Shown piece after piece: positions 1 to 8,113 of a DNA stretch of 64,000 nt (its first letter is position 1; each line of letters opens with the position of its first letter). Below the pieces are notes generated by a model. That model was not told the origin of the DNA and did not search any database. It worked only from the letters and a program-made list of their open reading frames with translations. Location: the NCBI RefSeq assembly GCF_016907955.1, contig NZ_JAFBCX010000001.1, positions 1,116,001-1,180,000 on the forward strand, written 5' to 3'. Position numbers and translations under genes: made by a program. Origin of the DNA: Lentzea nigeriaca (GTDB lineage: Bacteria > Actinomycetota > Actinomycetes > Mycobacteriales > Pseudonocardiaceae).

Positions 1-22
1 GCCTCGGTAGGGTGCCGTTCTC

Positions 23-979
23 GTGGGGGAAGAAGTTCTCGAGGGCTGGCGGGGATTCCCGGTCACCGGCTGGCGGAGTGTCGAGGCCGTGCGGCGCAGG
101 CTCGACGCGGGCGCCGACCCGAACGTCGGCCCGTTCTGGATGACGCCGCTGCACTCGGCAGTGGAGTTCGGCACGGCCGAGACCGTGGCCGAGGTGGCCG
201 CTCGGGTCGACGACGTCGATCAGCTGGGCGACGGCCGGAGCGCGTTGTGGCGGGCCGTCTACGAGGGCAAGGCCGACATCGCGAAGGCGTTGCTGGCCGC
301 CGGGGCGGATCCGGTGCGCCCCATGATGTCCGGCTGGTCGCCGGCCCGGCTGAGCCGCGCGACCCGGCACGTCATCCCGTCCGGCGAGGTGCTGACCGAG
401 GACGAGCAGCTGGCGGTCAGCGAGGCCGGCCGCCTGGTGCACGCGCTGAAAGACTTCCCCTTCTACGACGGCTACAGCCTCGCCTGCGTCGCCGGCATCG
501 ACGCCGAGGAGGCGACCCGCAGGCTGAACGCGGTCGTGGTGCCCGCGGCGGACGTCCCGGACTCGGTGCCGACCGGGTGGCCCGGCCCGTTCGGCGAGGA
601 CACCGAGCGCGCTCTCGGCGTCACGACCGTGCCGGGCGGCTGCATCCTGTTCCAGCCCTGGTACTTCGCAGTCCAGCGGCCGGAGGCGATGAAGCCGCTG
701 TCGGCGGGCACCGTCGCGTACGGCATGTACGCCAACCCGAAGAGCGGCAACCAGGGCAACGTCCACCGCGACGGCGAGACCATCGGCTGGGACCTGCACC
801 CCGGCGGCGGTCCGAACGAGCGGGACAGCACGGCCGAGGTGCTCCTGGCGTACCTCTACGCCCACAAGGCCGTCGCCTACTGCTGCGCCTACGCGGGGCT
901 GCGGCCCAAGAACAGCAAGGCGTTCACTGAGCCGGACCAGTGGGTTCTCCTTCCCGCTCTCAGCGACGGGCGCGCATGA
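23..979 (+). CDS. Ankyrin-repeat protein with C-terminal DUF6461-like domain
   Basis: 318 aa. Residues ~35-100 contain ankyrin-type repeats (TPLHSAVEFGTAETVAEV, then SALWRAVYEGKADIAKALLAAGADP), a protein-interaction scaffold. The C-terminal half (~140-315) resembles the DUF6461 group found in actinomycetes; that match is by eye. No signal peptide or membrane segment, so cytoplasmic. The GTG start at 23 is taken because an in-frame TAG lies 15 bases upstream. It ends 7 bases before the next gene, so the two may be co-transcribed. The partner is unknown. Confidence 0.8.
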   Translation: MGEEVLEGWRGFPVTGWRSVEAVRRRLDAGADPNVGPFWMTPLHSAVEFGTAETVAEVAARVDDVDQLGDGRSALWRAVYEGKADIAKALLAAGADPVRPMMSGWSPARLSRATRHVIPSGEVLTEDEQLAVSEAGRLVHALKDFPFYDGYSLACVAGIDAEEATRRLNAVVVPAADVPDSVPTGWPGPFGEDTERALGVTTVPGGCILFQPWYFAVQRPEAMKPLSAGTVAYGMYANPKSGNQGNVHRDGETIGWDLHPGGGPNERDSTAEVLLAYLYAHKAVAYCCAYAGLRPKNSKAFTEPDQWVLLPALSDGRA

Positions 980-986
980 TGGGTGC

Positions 987-1817
987 ATGCTGGAGGCACT
1001 GCGGCGGCAGCTGAGCGACGGGCTGTTCGAGAAGGTCGCCGGACCGGAGCGGGAGAAGCACGCGCGGCGGATCCACGACGCGCCCGGCCCGCGCATGTTC
1101 GCGGAAGACCGGCCGATCCGGCACGTCCACGCTGATCACGCCATGTTCATCGGCGGGCTGCGGGCGTTGCTGCTGCAGTCGTTGCACCCGCTCGCGATGG
1201 CCGCGGTCGCGCAGCACTCCGACTACCGCGCCGACCCGTGGGGACGGTTGCAGCGCACCAGTCTGTTCGTCGGCGTGACGACGTACGGGACGGTCGAGGC
1301 CGCGCACGAGGTGATCGAACGGCTCGCGCGGGTGCACTCGTTCATCCACGGCACCGCGCCGGACGGGCGGGCCTACCGCGCCGACGACCCGCACCTGCTG
1401 GGCTGGGTGCACGTGGCCGAGGTCGACAGCTTCCTGCGCTGCCACCAGAAGTACGGCGAGAAACCCCTCGACGACTACGACGGCTACGTCGCCGACATGG
1501 CGGTGATCGCGGACGCGATGGGCATCCCGGAACCGCCGCGCACGACCGCGGAGCTCGACGCTCGGCTGAACGCCTACCGCGCCGAGCTGAAAGGCACAGC
1601 CGAGGCCAGGGAAGCGGCGAAGTTCCTGCTGCTCAAAGCCCCTCTGCCGATGCTGGCGCGCGGTCCGTACGCGGTGCTCGCGGCGACCGCGGTGGCGAGT
1701 TTGCCGCTGTGGGCGCGGATTCCGTTGCGGCTGCCGTACCTGCCGATCGCCGAAGCCACCGGGGTGCGGTTCGCGGGCCACGCGTTGATGCGCGGCCTGC
1801 GCTGGGTCACCGGCTGA
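987..1817 (+). CDS. Oxygenase MpaB family protein (DUF2236)
   Basis: 276 aa. Matches the MpaB/rubber-oxygenase-like DUF2236 family, heme-associated oxygenases acting on hydrophobic substrates. The family core is visible: an N-terminal GPRMFAEDRPIRHVHADH stretch, then LLLQSLHPLAMAAVAQHSDY, a helix with the conserved His expected near heme, and HLLGWVHVAEVDSF. The hydrophobic C-terminal helices (~215-260) suggest membrane association. Substrate is unknown. The 3' end overlaps the convergent hydrolase gene by 11 bases. Confidence 0.85.
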   Translation: MLEALRRQLSDGLFEKVAGPEREKHARRIHDAPGPRMFAEDRPIRHVHADHAMFIGGLRALLLQSLHPLAMAAVAQHSDYRADPWGRLQRTSLFVGVTTYGTVEAAHEVIERLARVHSFIHGTAPDGRAYRADDPHLLGWVHVAEVDSFLRCHQKYGEKPLDDYDGYVADMAVIADAMGIPEPPRTTAELDARLNAYRAELKGTAEAREAAKFLLLKAPLPMLARGPYAVLAATAVASLPLWARIPLRLPYLPIAEATGVRFAGHALMRGLRWVTG

Positions 1818-2571
1818 GGAAGTCCATCACCAGTGGCGTGGCTTCTGAGCGAAACTCCTCGAAGTAGCCATGCCGCGCGCCCTCGATGAGGTGCATCCGC
1901 GCGCCGGGAATCCGCTCGGTGATCAGGGGAGCGTTGGCCGTGGGGTTGAAGATGTCCTCGGTTCCGTGCACCACCAGAGTGGGTGCGGTGATCGACGGCA
2001 GCACGTCCCACGCGTCATGCTCGGCGCTCGCGAACAGGTGCAGCTTGCGCGCGTAGGGCGGCATGTCCGGGTCGCCGAGCGTGTTGAACGGTCCTTTGTA
2101 GGCCGGTGTGTACATCAGGGCTTCCAACGCCCGGCGTGCCTTCATCGGGTCGATCTGGGCCAGCGACCTGCGCACCTCGGCGCTGCGCTCGATCGCGTGC
2201 GGCCCGCCCGGTGACGTGCAGCCCAGCACCAGTCGTTCGACGCGGTCGCCGTGGGACGCCGCGATCCACTGGGCGATCCGGCCGCCCATCGACGTGCCGT
2301 AGACGTGCGCGCTGCCGATGCCCGCGTCGTCGAGGATCGCGACGCAGTCCGCCGCGAACAGCCTGGTGCTGTAGGGGGTTTCCGGCTTGTCGCTGGAACC
2401 GGTTCCGCGGTGGTCGGTGACGATCGTGGTGAACCGCCGGGCGAAGTCCGGCCGCACCTGCCGCCACCACTTCGACGAGTTCGACTGGCCCGCGATCAGC
2501 AGCAGCGGTGGCCCGGAGCCTTCGATCGAGTAGAAGAGCCTGGTTCCGTCGGAGGCACGAGCGTGGGGCAC
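1807..2571 (-). CDS. Alpha/beta-fold hydrolase
   Basis: 254 aa, cytoplasmic, no signal peptide. Classic alpha/beta hydrolase: the oxyanion-side strand PPLLLIAGQSNSS, the HRGTGSSDKP turn, nucleophile elbow GTSMGG (Ser ~95), acid in HGTEDIF and terminal His in GARHGYFEEF. The GTG start at 2571 gives a complete fold. Esterase, lactonase or epoxide/haloalkane-type activity cannot be told apart from sequence. It is convergent with the MpaB-like gene; no operon partner on its strand. Confidence 0.88.
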   Translation of the reverse strand: MPHARASDGTRLFYSIEGSGPPLLLIAGQSNSSKWWRQVRPDFARRFTTIVTDHRGTGSSDKPETPYSTRLFAADCVAILDDAGIGSAHVYGTSMGGRIAQWIAASHGDRVERLVLGCTSPGGPHAIERSAEVRRSLAQIDPMKARRALEALMYTPAYKGPFNTLGDPDMPPYARKLHLFASAEHDAWDVLPSITAPTLVVHGTEDIFNPTANAPLITERIPGARMHLIEGARHGYFEEFRSEATPLVMDFLSR

Positions 2572-2669
2572 GACCGGACAGTCTAGGACCTTGACTCCGC
2601 GATAGATGGTCTAGTCCAATCTGGGGTGACCCCCTGCCGGCCGCCGACGCGTGTGGGATGGAGCAGCCC

Positions 2670-4136
2670 ATGTTGTTGTTCGCTCGAATAAGCGCGGTGG
2701 CCGCACTGGTGCTCGGCACCGTGATCGTGAGCCTCGCCCCTGCCAGCGCCGCCGGTGTCACGGCGACGTTCGCCAAGCAGTCCTGGGACACCGGGTACAC
2801 CGCCACGGTGACGATCAAGAACGAGACCAGCGCGGCCATCAGTTCCTGGAAGGTCGAGTTCGACTACCCGGCGTCCACGACCGTCGGCGCGTACTGGGAC
2901 TCGCTGCTCACCAAGAGCGGCAACCACCACACGTTCGTCAACCGCGAGTACAACGGCTCGGTCGCGCCCGGCGCCAGCGTCACGTTCGGCTACAACGCGA
3001 GCGGCACCGCCGACCCGGTCAACTGCACGATCAACGGGGCGGCCTGCGCCGGCGGCACCTCACCAACGACAACCACCACGACGACCACGACCACCACTAC
3101 GACCGGGCCGCCGCCCACCGGCAGCCTGCCGCGCAAGGTGCTCGTCGGGTACCTGCACGCCAGCTTCGCCAACGGCTCCGGCTATCTCCGGATGAAGGAC
3201 GTGCCGGACGAGTGGGACGTCATCAACCTGTCGTTCGCCGAGCCGACCAGTTCGACGTCGGGTGAGGTGCGGTTCGCGCAGTGCCCGGTCGCCGAGTGCC
3301 CGAACGTCGAGCCGGAGGCCGACTTCATCGCGGGCATCAGGGCCCAGCAGGCCAAGGGCAAGAAGGTCCTGATCTCCATCGGGGGCCAGAACGGCCAGGT
3401 GCGGCTCGAGACCGCGGCCGCGCGGGACGCGTTCGTGCGGTCGGTGGCGGCGATCATCGACAAGTACGGCCTGAACGGGCTCGACGTCGACTTCGAGGGT
3501 CACTCGCTGTCGTTGAACGCGGGTGACACCGATTTCAGGAACCCGACCACGCCGGTGATCGTCAACCTGATCTCCGCCCTGCGGTCGCTGAAGTCCCGCT
3601 ATGGAGCCGACTTCGTGCTCACGATGGCGCCGGAGACGTTCTTCGTGCAGGTCGGCTACCAGTTCTACGGCGGCGCGGGCGGCGGTGACGCGCGCACGGG
3701 CGCCTACCTGCCGGTGATCGAGGCGATGCGCAACGACCTGACGTTGCTGCACGTGCAGGACTACAACTCGGGACCCGTGATGGGCCTGGACAACCAGTAC
3801 CACAACATGGGCGGCGCGGACTTCCATGTGGCGATGACCGACATGCTGCTCGCCGGGTTCCCGGTGCGCGGCGACACGTCGAAGGTCTTCACGCCGTTGC
3901 GGCAGGAACAGGTCGCGATCGGCCTGCCCGCCGCGCAGTACGCGGGCAACGGGTTCACGTCCGTCGCCGACGTCCACACCGCGCTGGACTGCCTGACGAA
4001 GGGCTCGAACTGCGGCAGCTACAAGCCGAAGGGCGTCTACCCGAACCTGCGCGGCCTCATGACGTGGTCGATCAACTGGGACAAGTACAACAACTACGAG
4101 TTCTCCAAGTCCCACCGCGCCTACCTCCCCCGTTAA
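2670..4136 (+). CDS. Secreted chitinase, CBM2 plus GH18
   Basis: 488 aa, secreted. A Sec signal peptide (~1-28) is followed by a family 2 carbohydrate-binding module (~30-130: SWDTGYTATVTIKN, SSWKVEFDYP, and a paired Cys near its end), a threonine-rich linker, and a GH18 barrel (~155-488). The GH18 active-site strand reads NGLDVDFEG, with the catalytic Glu and its neighbouring Asp present but Asn in place of the usual first Asp. YNSG and a WSINWD strand follow as in GH18. I prefer ATG 2670 over 2658 because GGAG sits six bases upstream. Likely cuts chitin or related beta-1,4-GlcNAc polymers. Confidence 0.92.
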   Translation: MLLFARISAVAALVLGTVIVSLAPASAAGVTATFAKQSWDTGYTATVTIKNETSAAISSWKVEFDYPASTTVGAYWDSLLTKSGNHHTFVNREYNGSVAPGASVTFGYNASGTADPVNCTINGAACAGGTSPTTTTTTTTTTTTTGPPPTGSLPRKVLVGYLHASFANGSGYLRMKDVPDEWDVINLSFAEPTSSTSGEVRFAQCPVAECPNVEPEADFIAGIRAQQAKGKKVLISIGGQNGQVRLETAAARDAFVRSVAAIIDKYGLNGLDVDFEGHSLSLNAGDTDFRNPTTPVIVNLISALRSLKSRYGADFVLTMAPETFFVQVGYQFYGGAGGGDARTGAYLPVIEAMRNDLTLLHVQDYNSGPVMGLDNQYHNMGGADFHVAMTDMLLAGFPVRGDTSKVFTPLRQEQVAIGLPAAQYAGNGFTSVADVHTALDCLTKGSNCGSYKPKGVYPNLRGLMTWSINWDKYNNYEFSKSHRAYLPR

Positions 4137-4140
4137 GAAC

Positions 4141-4188
4141 GATGAAGGGAACTTCCTCCACCTCAAAGTGGAGGAAGTTCCCTTCATC
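4141..4188. terminator. Perfect 21-bp hairpin between convergent genes
   Basis: Arms 4141-4161 and 4168-4188 are perfectly complementary around a 6-base loop (CTCAAA). It lies 5 bases after the chitinase stop and 41 bases from the convergent SDR stop, so it can terminate both strands. No long T run follows. The arm begins GATGAAGG, a motif shared with other hairpins in this window. Confidence 0.85.
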
Positions 4189-4229
4189 GACCTCGGACGA
4201 GGGTGGACGGCCCAGGCTTCCCCCTGGAG

Positions 4230-5018
4230 TCAGGCGGACTTCATCGCTCCGCCGTGGACGGTCCAGTTCGACCCGATGGCACTCGGCATGGTCGGGGAAG
4301 CGAGCAGCACGACCGCCCTGGCGATCTCGTCCGGGTTGATCAGGTCGTCGGTCAGCATGCCGATCTGCTGGGGCAGAGTCGCGACCAGGTCGCTGAGCTC
4401 CATGCCCATCCGTGCCGCGATGTCCGCGACGTACCCGTTCTCGCCCACCAGCAGCTCCGTCCGCGTGGCGCCGGGAGTGACCGTGTTCACCCGGACACCC
4501 ATCCGTCCCGTCGCCTCGGCGAGGCCGCGGGTGAAGGTGTTGAGCGCGGCCTTGGCCGCCGCGTAGGGCAGCGGCGCGGTGTGCGGGTCGCGTGCACTGC
4601 TGGAGCTGATGTTCACCACGGCGCCCCGTGCCTTCGCGAGTGCCGGCAGTGCGGCCCGCGTCATGCGCACGGCGGCGTTGAGGTTCAACGCGAACACGTC
4701 CGTCCAGACATCGTCGTCACCGCTGAACGGATCCTCGAGGATCCCCTCCGGCCGGTTGCCTCCGCCCGCGTTGTTGACCAGCACGTCGAGCTGCGGATTC
4801 TGGGCGAGTGCGGTCTCCACGACCCGCGCCGGTCCGTCCGATGTGGACAGATCGGCCGGGATGAAGACGGCTCCGGTGCGCTCCAGTTCGGGGGTCGAGC
4901 GGCGTGCGGTGGCGACGACGGACGCGCCCTCCGCGGTGAAGGCCTCGACGATCGCCAGTCCGATGCCCTTGCTGGCTCCGGTGACCAGCACGCGCTTGCC
5001 TTCCAGTTGCAGATCCAT
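4230..5018 (-). CDS. SDR family oxidoreductase
   Basis: 262 aa. Classical short-chain dehydrogenase/reductase: NAD(P)-binding GASKGIG near residue 14, LVNNAGGG, NISSSSA with the catalytic Ser, and YAAAK for the Tyr-Lys pair; the C-terminal PGATRT is typical. ATG 5018 is chosen because GAGGAG lies 7 bases upstream and it begins just before the first beta strand; a longer reading to 5099 runs through the operator region. Divergent from a TetR gene and probably its regulatory target. Substrate unknown. Confidence 0.9.
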   Translation of the reverse strand: MDLQLEGKRVLVTGASKGIGLAIVEAFTAEGASVVATARRSTPELERTGAVFIPADLSTSDGPARVVETALAQNPQLDVLVNNAGGGNRPEGILEDPFSGDDDVWTDVFALNLNAAVRMTRAALPALAKARGAVVNISSSSARDPHTAPLPYAAAKAALNTFTRGLAEATGRMGVRVNTVTPGATRTELLVGENGYVADIAARMGMELSDLVATLPQQIGMLTDDLINPDEIARAVVLLASPTMPSAIGSNWTVHGGAMKSA

Positions 5019-5044
5019 GATGTGGCTCCTCCTCAGGTCCCCAT

Positions 5045-5102
5045 TAAGTGATACACGCCTGTCGCAGTTAAGGCAATAACTGAGACGGCGATGTATCATT
5101 TA
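5045..5102. promoter_or_regulatory. Large inverted repeat, candidate TetR operator
   Basis: Two ~26-base arms (5045-5070 and 5077-5102) are near-perfect inverted copies with TGATACA/TGTATCA outer and CAGTTA/TAACTG inner half-sites around a 6-base centre. The repeat fills the gap between the divergent SDR and TetR genes, so it can cover both promoters. Its use by the adjacent TetR protein is inference. Confidence 0.7.
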
Positions 5103-5125
5103 CGGGGGCAAGGGTTGGAGGAGAG

Positions 5126-5725
5126 ATGAGCACGTCCACCGGACGGCGACTGCGGGCGGACGCGGAGCACAACATCGCGCGCATCCTCGCGGCCGCCGAG
5201 GAGGTGCTGGCCGTCGACCCGGCCGCGTCGCTGGAACAGATCGGCGAGGCCGCCGGGCTCACCCGTGCCACCGTGCACCGCCGGTTCGCCTCGCGTCAGG
5301 CGCTGCTGGAGGCGTTGACCGAGCGGCTCAACCAGCGCTACCTCAGCGCACTCGACCAGTCGAAGGCCGAGACTGCGCCACCGCTGGTGGTCCTCCGTCG
5401 CCTCACCGAGATCGTCTTCGAGCTCAAGATCAGCCACCGGTTCACGATGGAACTCATGAGCGCCAGGGACGGGTGCCGTTCCGGGCTGAGTCCCGAGGTC
5501 GAGGCTGGGCTCGAGCAGGTCTTCGTCCGGCTGCGTGAGGCGGGGGAGATCACGGCCACCGGTGCGGACTGGTGCCGCCAGGTCTACCTGGCCCTGCTGC
5601 ACGAGGCCCACGAGCTGCCGGACGACGCCGCTGATCTCGTCGCGGCGGGGAGGTCCAGGGCCGAGCTGGTGGTACGTGCTGTGGTGGGAGCGCTGGGTGG
5701 TGCGCCTTCCCCCGTTGGTGGATGA
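5126..5725 (+). CDS. TetR/AcrR family transcriptional regulator
   Basis: 199 aa. The N-terminal HTH is clear (LEQIGEAAGLTRATVHRRFASRQALLEAL, ~35-65), with a helical ligand-binding C-terminal domain of unknown specificity. The start ATG has GGAGAG just upstream. Divergent from the SDR gene across a long inverted repeat, so it probably represses both itself and the SDR. The stop codon lies inside a hairpin terminator. Confidence 0.93.
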   Translation: MSTSTGRRLRADAEHNIARILAAAEEVLAVDPAASLEQIGEAAGLTRATVHRRFASRQALLEALTERLNQRYLSALDQSKAETAPPLVVLRRLTEIVFELKISHRFTMELMSARDGCRSGLSPEVEAGLEQVFVRLREAGEITATGADWCRQVYLALLHEAHELPDDAADLVAAGRSRAELVVRAVVGALGGAPSPVGG

Positions 5726-5743
5726 AGGGCGCCTTCATCCACC
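5717..5743 (+). terminator. Hairpin overlapping the TetR stop codon
   Basis: A 12-bp perfect stem (5717-5728 with 5732-5743) closes a 3-base loop. It contains the TetR TGA and ends 15 bases before the convergent TenA-like gene, so it can serve both. Same GGATGAAGG motif as the 4141 hairpin. Confidence 0.7.
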
Positions 5744-5757
5744 TCAGGCGAGGGAGG

Positions 5758-6399
5758 TCAGGCGAGGGTGGACCAGAACTCCAGTTCGTAGGCCTGGAGG
5801 AGCCGGCCGTAGCGCCAGGCGTGCTTCGGCTGCCAGCCGGAGTCGAGGGCGGCCTGAACGGCGGCGATGGCGCGTTCCTCCAGCTGCGGGGCGGGCGTGG
5901 CGAAGAAGTCGACGAACGCGCACGCCTCGTCGTCGAAGCCGTAGTGCTCACGCAGGCCCTTGGCCATGCGGGCGCAGTAGCCGCCCCACGCGGTGAAGTT
6001 CGCGAGGATCGCCAGGATCACGTCGGTCGGCTCGCCGTTCAGCGCCATCCACGCCTGGAACGCCGGGTAGGCCTGGCAGCCGGGGAAGGGCTCGTAGCCC
6101 TGGAACTCCTTGGACGACATGCCGGCGGCGTTCGCGAGCGGCTCCAGCATCGGCAGCACGAGCTCCTCGCCGCCTGCCAGCAGCGTGAAGAACGCCCGCG
6201 CGTTCGGCTCCTGCGCCTTGGCCGCGAGGGTGAGGAATGTTCGCCAGTCCGACGACACGATGTGGTTCTCTTCCGCGGCGAACGTGGCGATCACGGCACG
6301 CGGCGCCTGGCCGGTTTCGATCAGCTTGACCACGAGGTTGTCGTGCTCACCGGGGTGCAGCTCCGTCCGGATGCGCGTGACCAGCTCTTTTGCGTTCAT
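5758..6399 (-). CDS. TenA/heme-oxygenase-like helical protein
   Basis: 213 aa, all-helical by appearance, no signal peptide. Composition and spacing (an N-terminal HDNLVVKLIETGQ helix, EENHIVSSDWRTF, a central AWMALNGEPTDVILAILANFTAWGGYC stretch, and a C-terminal AWRYGRLLQAYELEFW helix) resemble the TENA/THI-4 and heme-oxygenase-like fold, often annotated vaguely as regulators. I do not see a decisive catalytic Cys-Glu pair for thiaminase II. Function is unassigned; the fold call is moderate. Confidence 0.65.
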   Translation of the reverse strand: MNAKELVTRIRTELHPGEHDNLVVKLIETGQAPRAVIATFAAEENHIVSSDWRTFLTLAAKAQEPNARAFFTLLAGGEELVLPMLEPLANAAGMSSKEFQGYEPFPGCQAYPAFQAWMALNGEPTDVILAILANFTAWGGYCARMAKGLREHYGFDDEACAFVDFFATPAPQLEERAIAAVQAALDSGWQPKHAWRYGRLLQAYELEFWSTLA

Positions 6400-6469
6400 G
6401 GATCACGATTCTTCCGCACAGCAGAAATCGTTCGCCAGACCGGCGGGTGGTCGGCCACGATGTTCGCTC

Positions 6470-6796
6470 GTGCCTGAACACACCTACCGAGTACTCGTCC
6501 GCGGCCGATTCGCCGACCTGACCGACGACCAGCGCGTTTCGTTGCGGGAGCATCTGAAGGGCTTCGACTTCCTGCGCAGCGGCGGGTTCCGCGAGGAAGG
6601 CGCGCTGACGTTCGACGAGAAGCTCGACTTCTTCAGCTACCGCGTGATCCTGACGGCCTCGGAGAAGCCGGACGAGGCGGGACTGCGGCGCGCGACCGCG
6701 GCCCTCGACGCGCTGGGCGTCGACTACCGGGGTCTGCGCGCCACCGTCACCGACATGGACGAGATGAAGATCAACCGGCCGAAACGCTTGGCGTGA
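6470..6796 (+). CDS. Small protein, DUF6204-like
   Basis: 108 aa from GTG 6470 (VPEHTYRVLVRGRFADL). The pattern of an N-terminal RVLVRGRF strand, a DFLRSGGFREEGALTFDEKLDFFSYRV middle and a C-terminal LRATVTDMDEMKI resembles the DUF6204 family of small actinomycete proteins of unknown function. Longer readings starting near 6110 cross the divergent gene and are not credible. The 3' end overlaps the convergent amidase by 26 bases. Confidence 0.7.
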   Translation: MPEHTYRVLVRGRFADLTDDQRVSLREHLKGFDFLRSGGFREEGALTFDEKLDFFSYRVILTASEKPDEAGLRRATAALDALGVDYRGLRATVTDMDEMKINRPKRLA

Positions 6797-8015
6797 GCTG
6801 AACTTCGAGCACCTCCGCGGCGTCCAGGGCCAGGTCCTCCCGGTACATCCGGGAGATCACCTGGACGCCGGTCGGCAGTCCGTCGCGCAACCCGGTCGGC
6901 ACCGCGACCGACGGCAGCCCGACGAACGACGTCGCCTCGCACAGCTTCATCGCCTCGAAGTACTCGGCGAGCGCTTCGGGGCTGCGGCGGTCCTGGTCCG
7001 GTTCGAACGACGGCGTCGTGCTGACCGGGCCGATCACCACCGGGTACCGGTCGAGCAACCGCGCCCACTCGCGCTGGATGGCGAGCCTGGTGCCGGTGAG
7101 CGCCAGGAACTCGCCGATGTCCAGACCAGGCCGGACCGCCAGCAGGTTCCGCGCGTACACGGCGAGGTCCTCGCCGGCGAACGCGATGAAGTCGTCGAAC
7201 CCGAGCGCGATCGGCGTGGCGACCATCCGCATCGCGAGCTCCGAAGCCTCCTCGACGCGTGGCGGCGAGATCTCCGCGACCGCGTAACCCGCGTCGACCA
7301 GCCGTTTCGCCGCCTCTTCCACGGTCGGGTCTCCCGGCACGAAACCGGCGATCCTGGCCACCGGCGAACCCACCGCCGGTACCGGGACCGTGCGCGGGTC
7401 GGACGGATCCCAGCCGCACACCAGCTCGTGGACAAGGCGCAGGTCGGCGACGGACCGGGCGAGCGGACCCTCGACGGTCAGGACCTGCACCGGGAACGAC
7501 GGTTCCTGCTGTCCGTAGGTCGCGGCCTGCGGATACCGGCCGTAGCTGGGTTTGAGGGCGCAGACGCCGTTCAGAAACCCCGGCAGCCGCAGCGAGCCAC
7601 CGCCGTCGTTGCCGATCCCGATGCGCACCATGCCCGTCGCGACGGCCACCGCGTCACCGCCAGAGCTGCCACCTGGCGATTTCGTGGCGTCCCACGGGTT
7701 GATGGTGTGCCCGGCCAGCTCGCTGTACGTGTGCATGCCGCGGGCGTTCAACGTCGGCATGTTCGCGTGGGCGATCGGCGTGGCCCCGGCGGCCCGCAGC
7801 CGTGCCACGATCGGTGCGTCGGCGGTCTTCACGTTGCCGGTCAACGACTTCAGGCCGTGCGTGGTGGCCTGGCCGGCGACGTCGATGTTGGCCTTGACCG
7901 AGAACAGGACTCCGGCGAGCGGGCCGGTCGGCTCGTCCGGTTCGTCGAACACGGTGGTCAAGGCGTTGTACACGGAGTTCAAGGACTCGATGCGCTGCAA
8001 CTGCTCGGTGAACAT
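6771..8015 (-). CDS. Amidase (amidase signature family)
   Basis: 414 aa. Amidase-signature enzyme using a Ser-cisSer-Lys triad: the Lys is in LFSVKANID (~40), the signature is SPGGSSGGDAVAVATG (~115-130), and the nucleophile Ser lies in GNDGGGSLRLP. Hydrolyses a carboxamide; substrate unknown. No signal peptide, so intracellular. Start ATG 8015 is preferred over 8021 because GGAG is 7 bases upstream of the former and only 1 base from the latter. Shorter than many GatA-like members but the core is complete. Confidence 0.88.
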   Translation of the reverse strand: MFTEQLQRIESLNSVYNALTTVFDEPDEPTGPLAGVLFSVKANIDVAGQATTHGLKSLTGNVKTADAPIVARLRAAGATPIAHANMPTLNARGMHTYSELAGHTINPWDATKSPGGSSGGDAVAVATGMVRIGIGNDGGGSLRLPGFLNGVCALKPSYGRYPQAATYGQQEPSFPVQVLTVEGPLARSVADLRLVHELVCGWDPSDPRTVPVPAVGSPVARIAGFVPGDPTVEEAAKRLVDAGYAVAEISPPRVEEASELAMRMVATPIALGFDDFIAFAGEDLAVYARNLLAVRPGLDIGEFLALTGTRLAIQREWARLLDRYPVVIGPVSTTPSFEPDQDRRSPEALAEYFEAMKLCEATSFVGLPSVAVPTGLRDGLPTGVQVISRMYREDLALDAAEVLEVQLTPSVSAG

Positions 8016-8113
8016 CCCCATGCTCCAGTCTATGCGAACCGGAGCACGGGCATGCGCAGTTCAAAACCGCTCAGTGGAACACTATTTTCGGGGAATCATT
8101 TTTTCGGGGAGCA

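Noticed and set aside
3060-3110. ACC/ACG-rich tract as a possible tandem repeat or slippage locus
   Set aside because: It encodes the Thr-rich linker of the chitinase; codons vary and the frame is kept. The same applies to the tract at about 40310-40360 in the excalibur protein.
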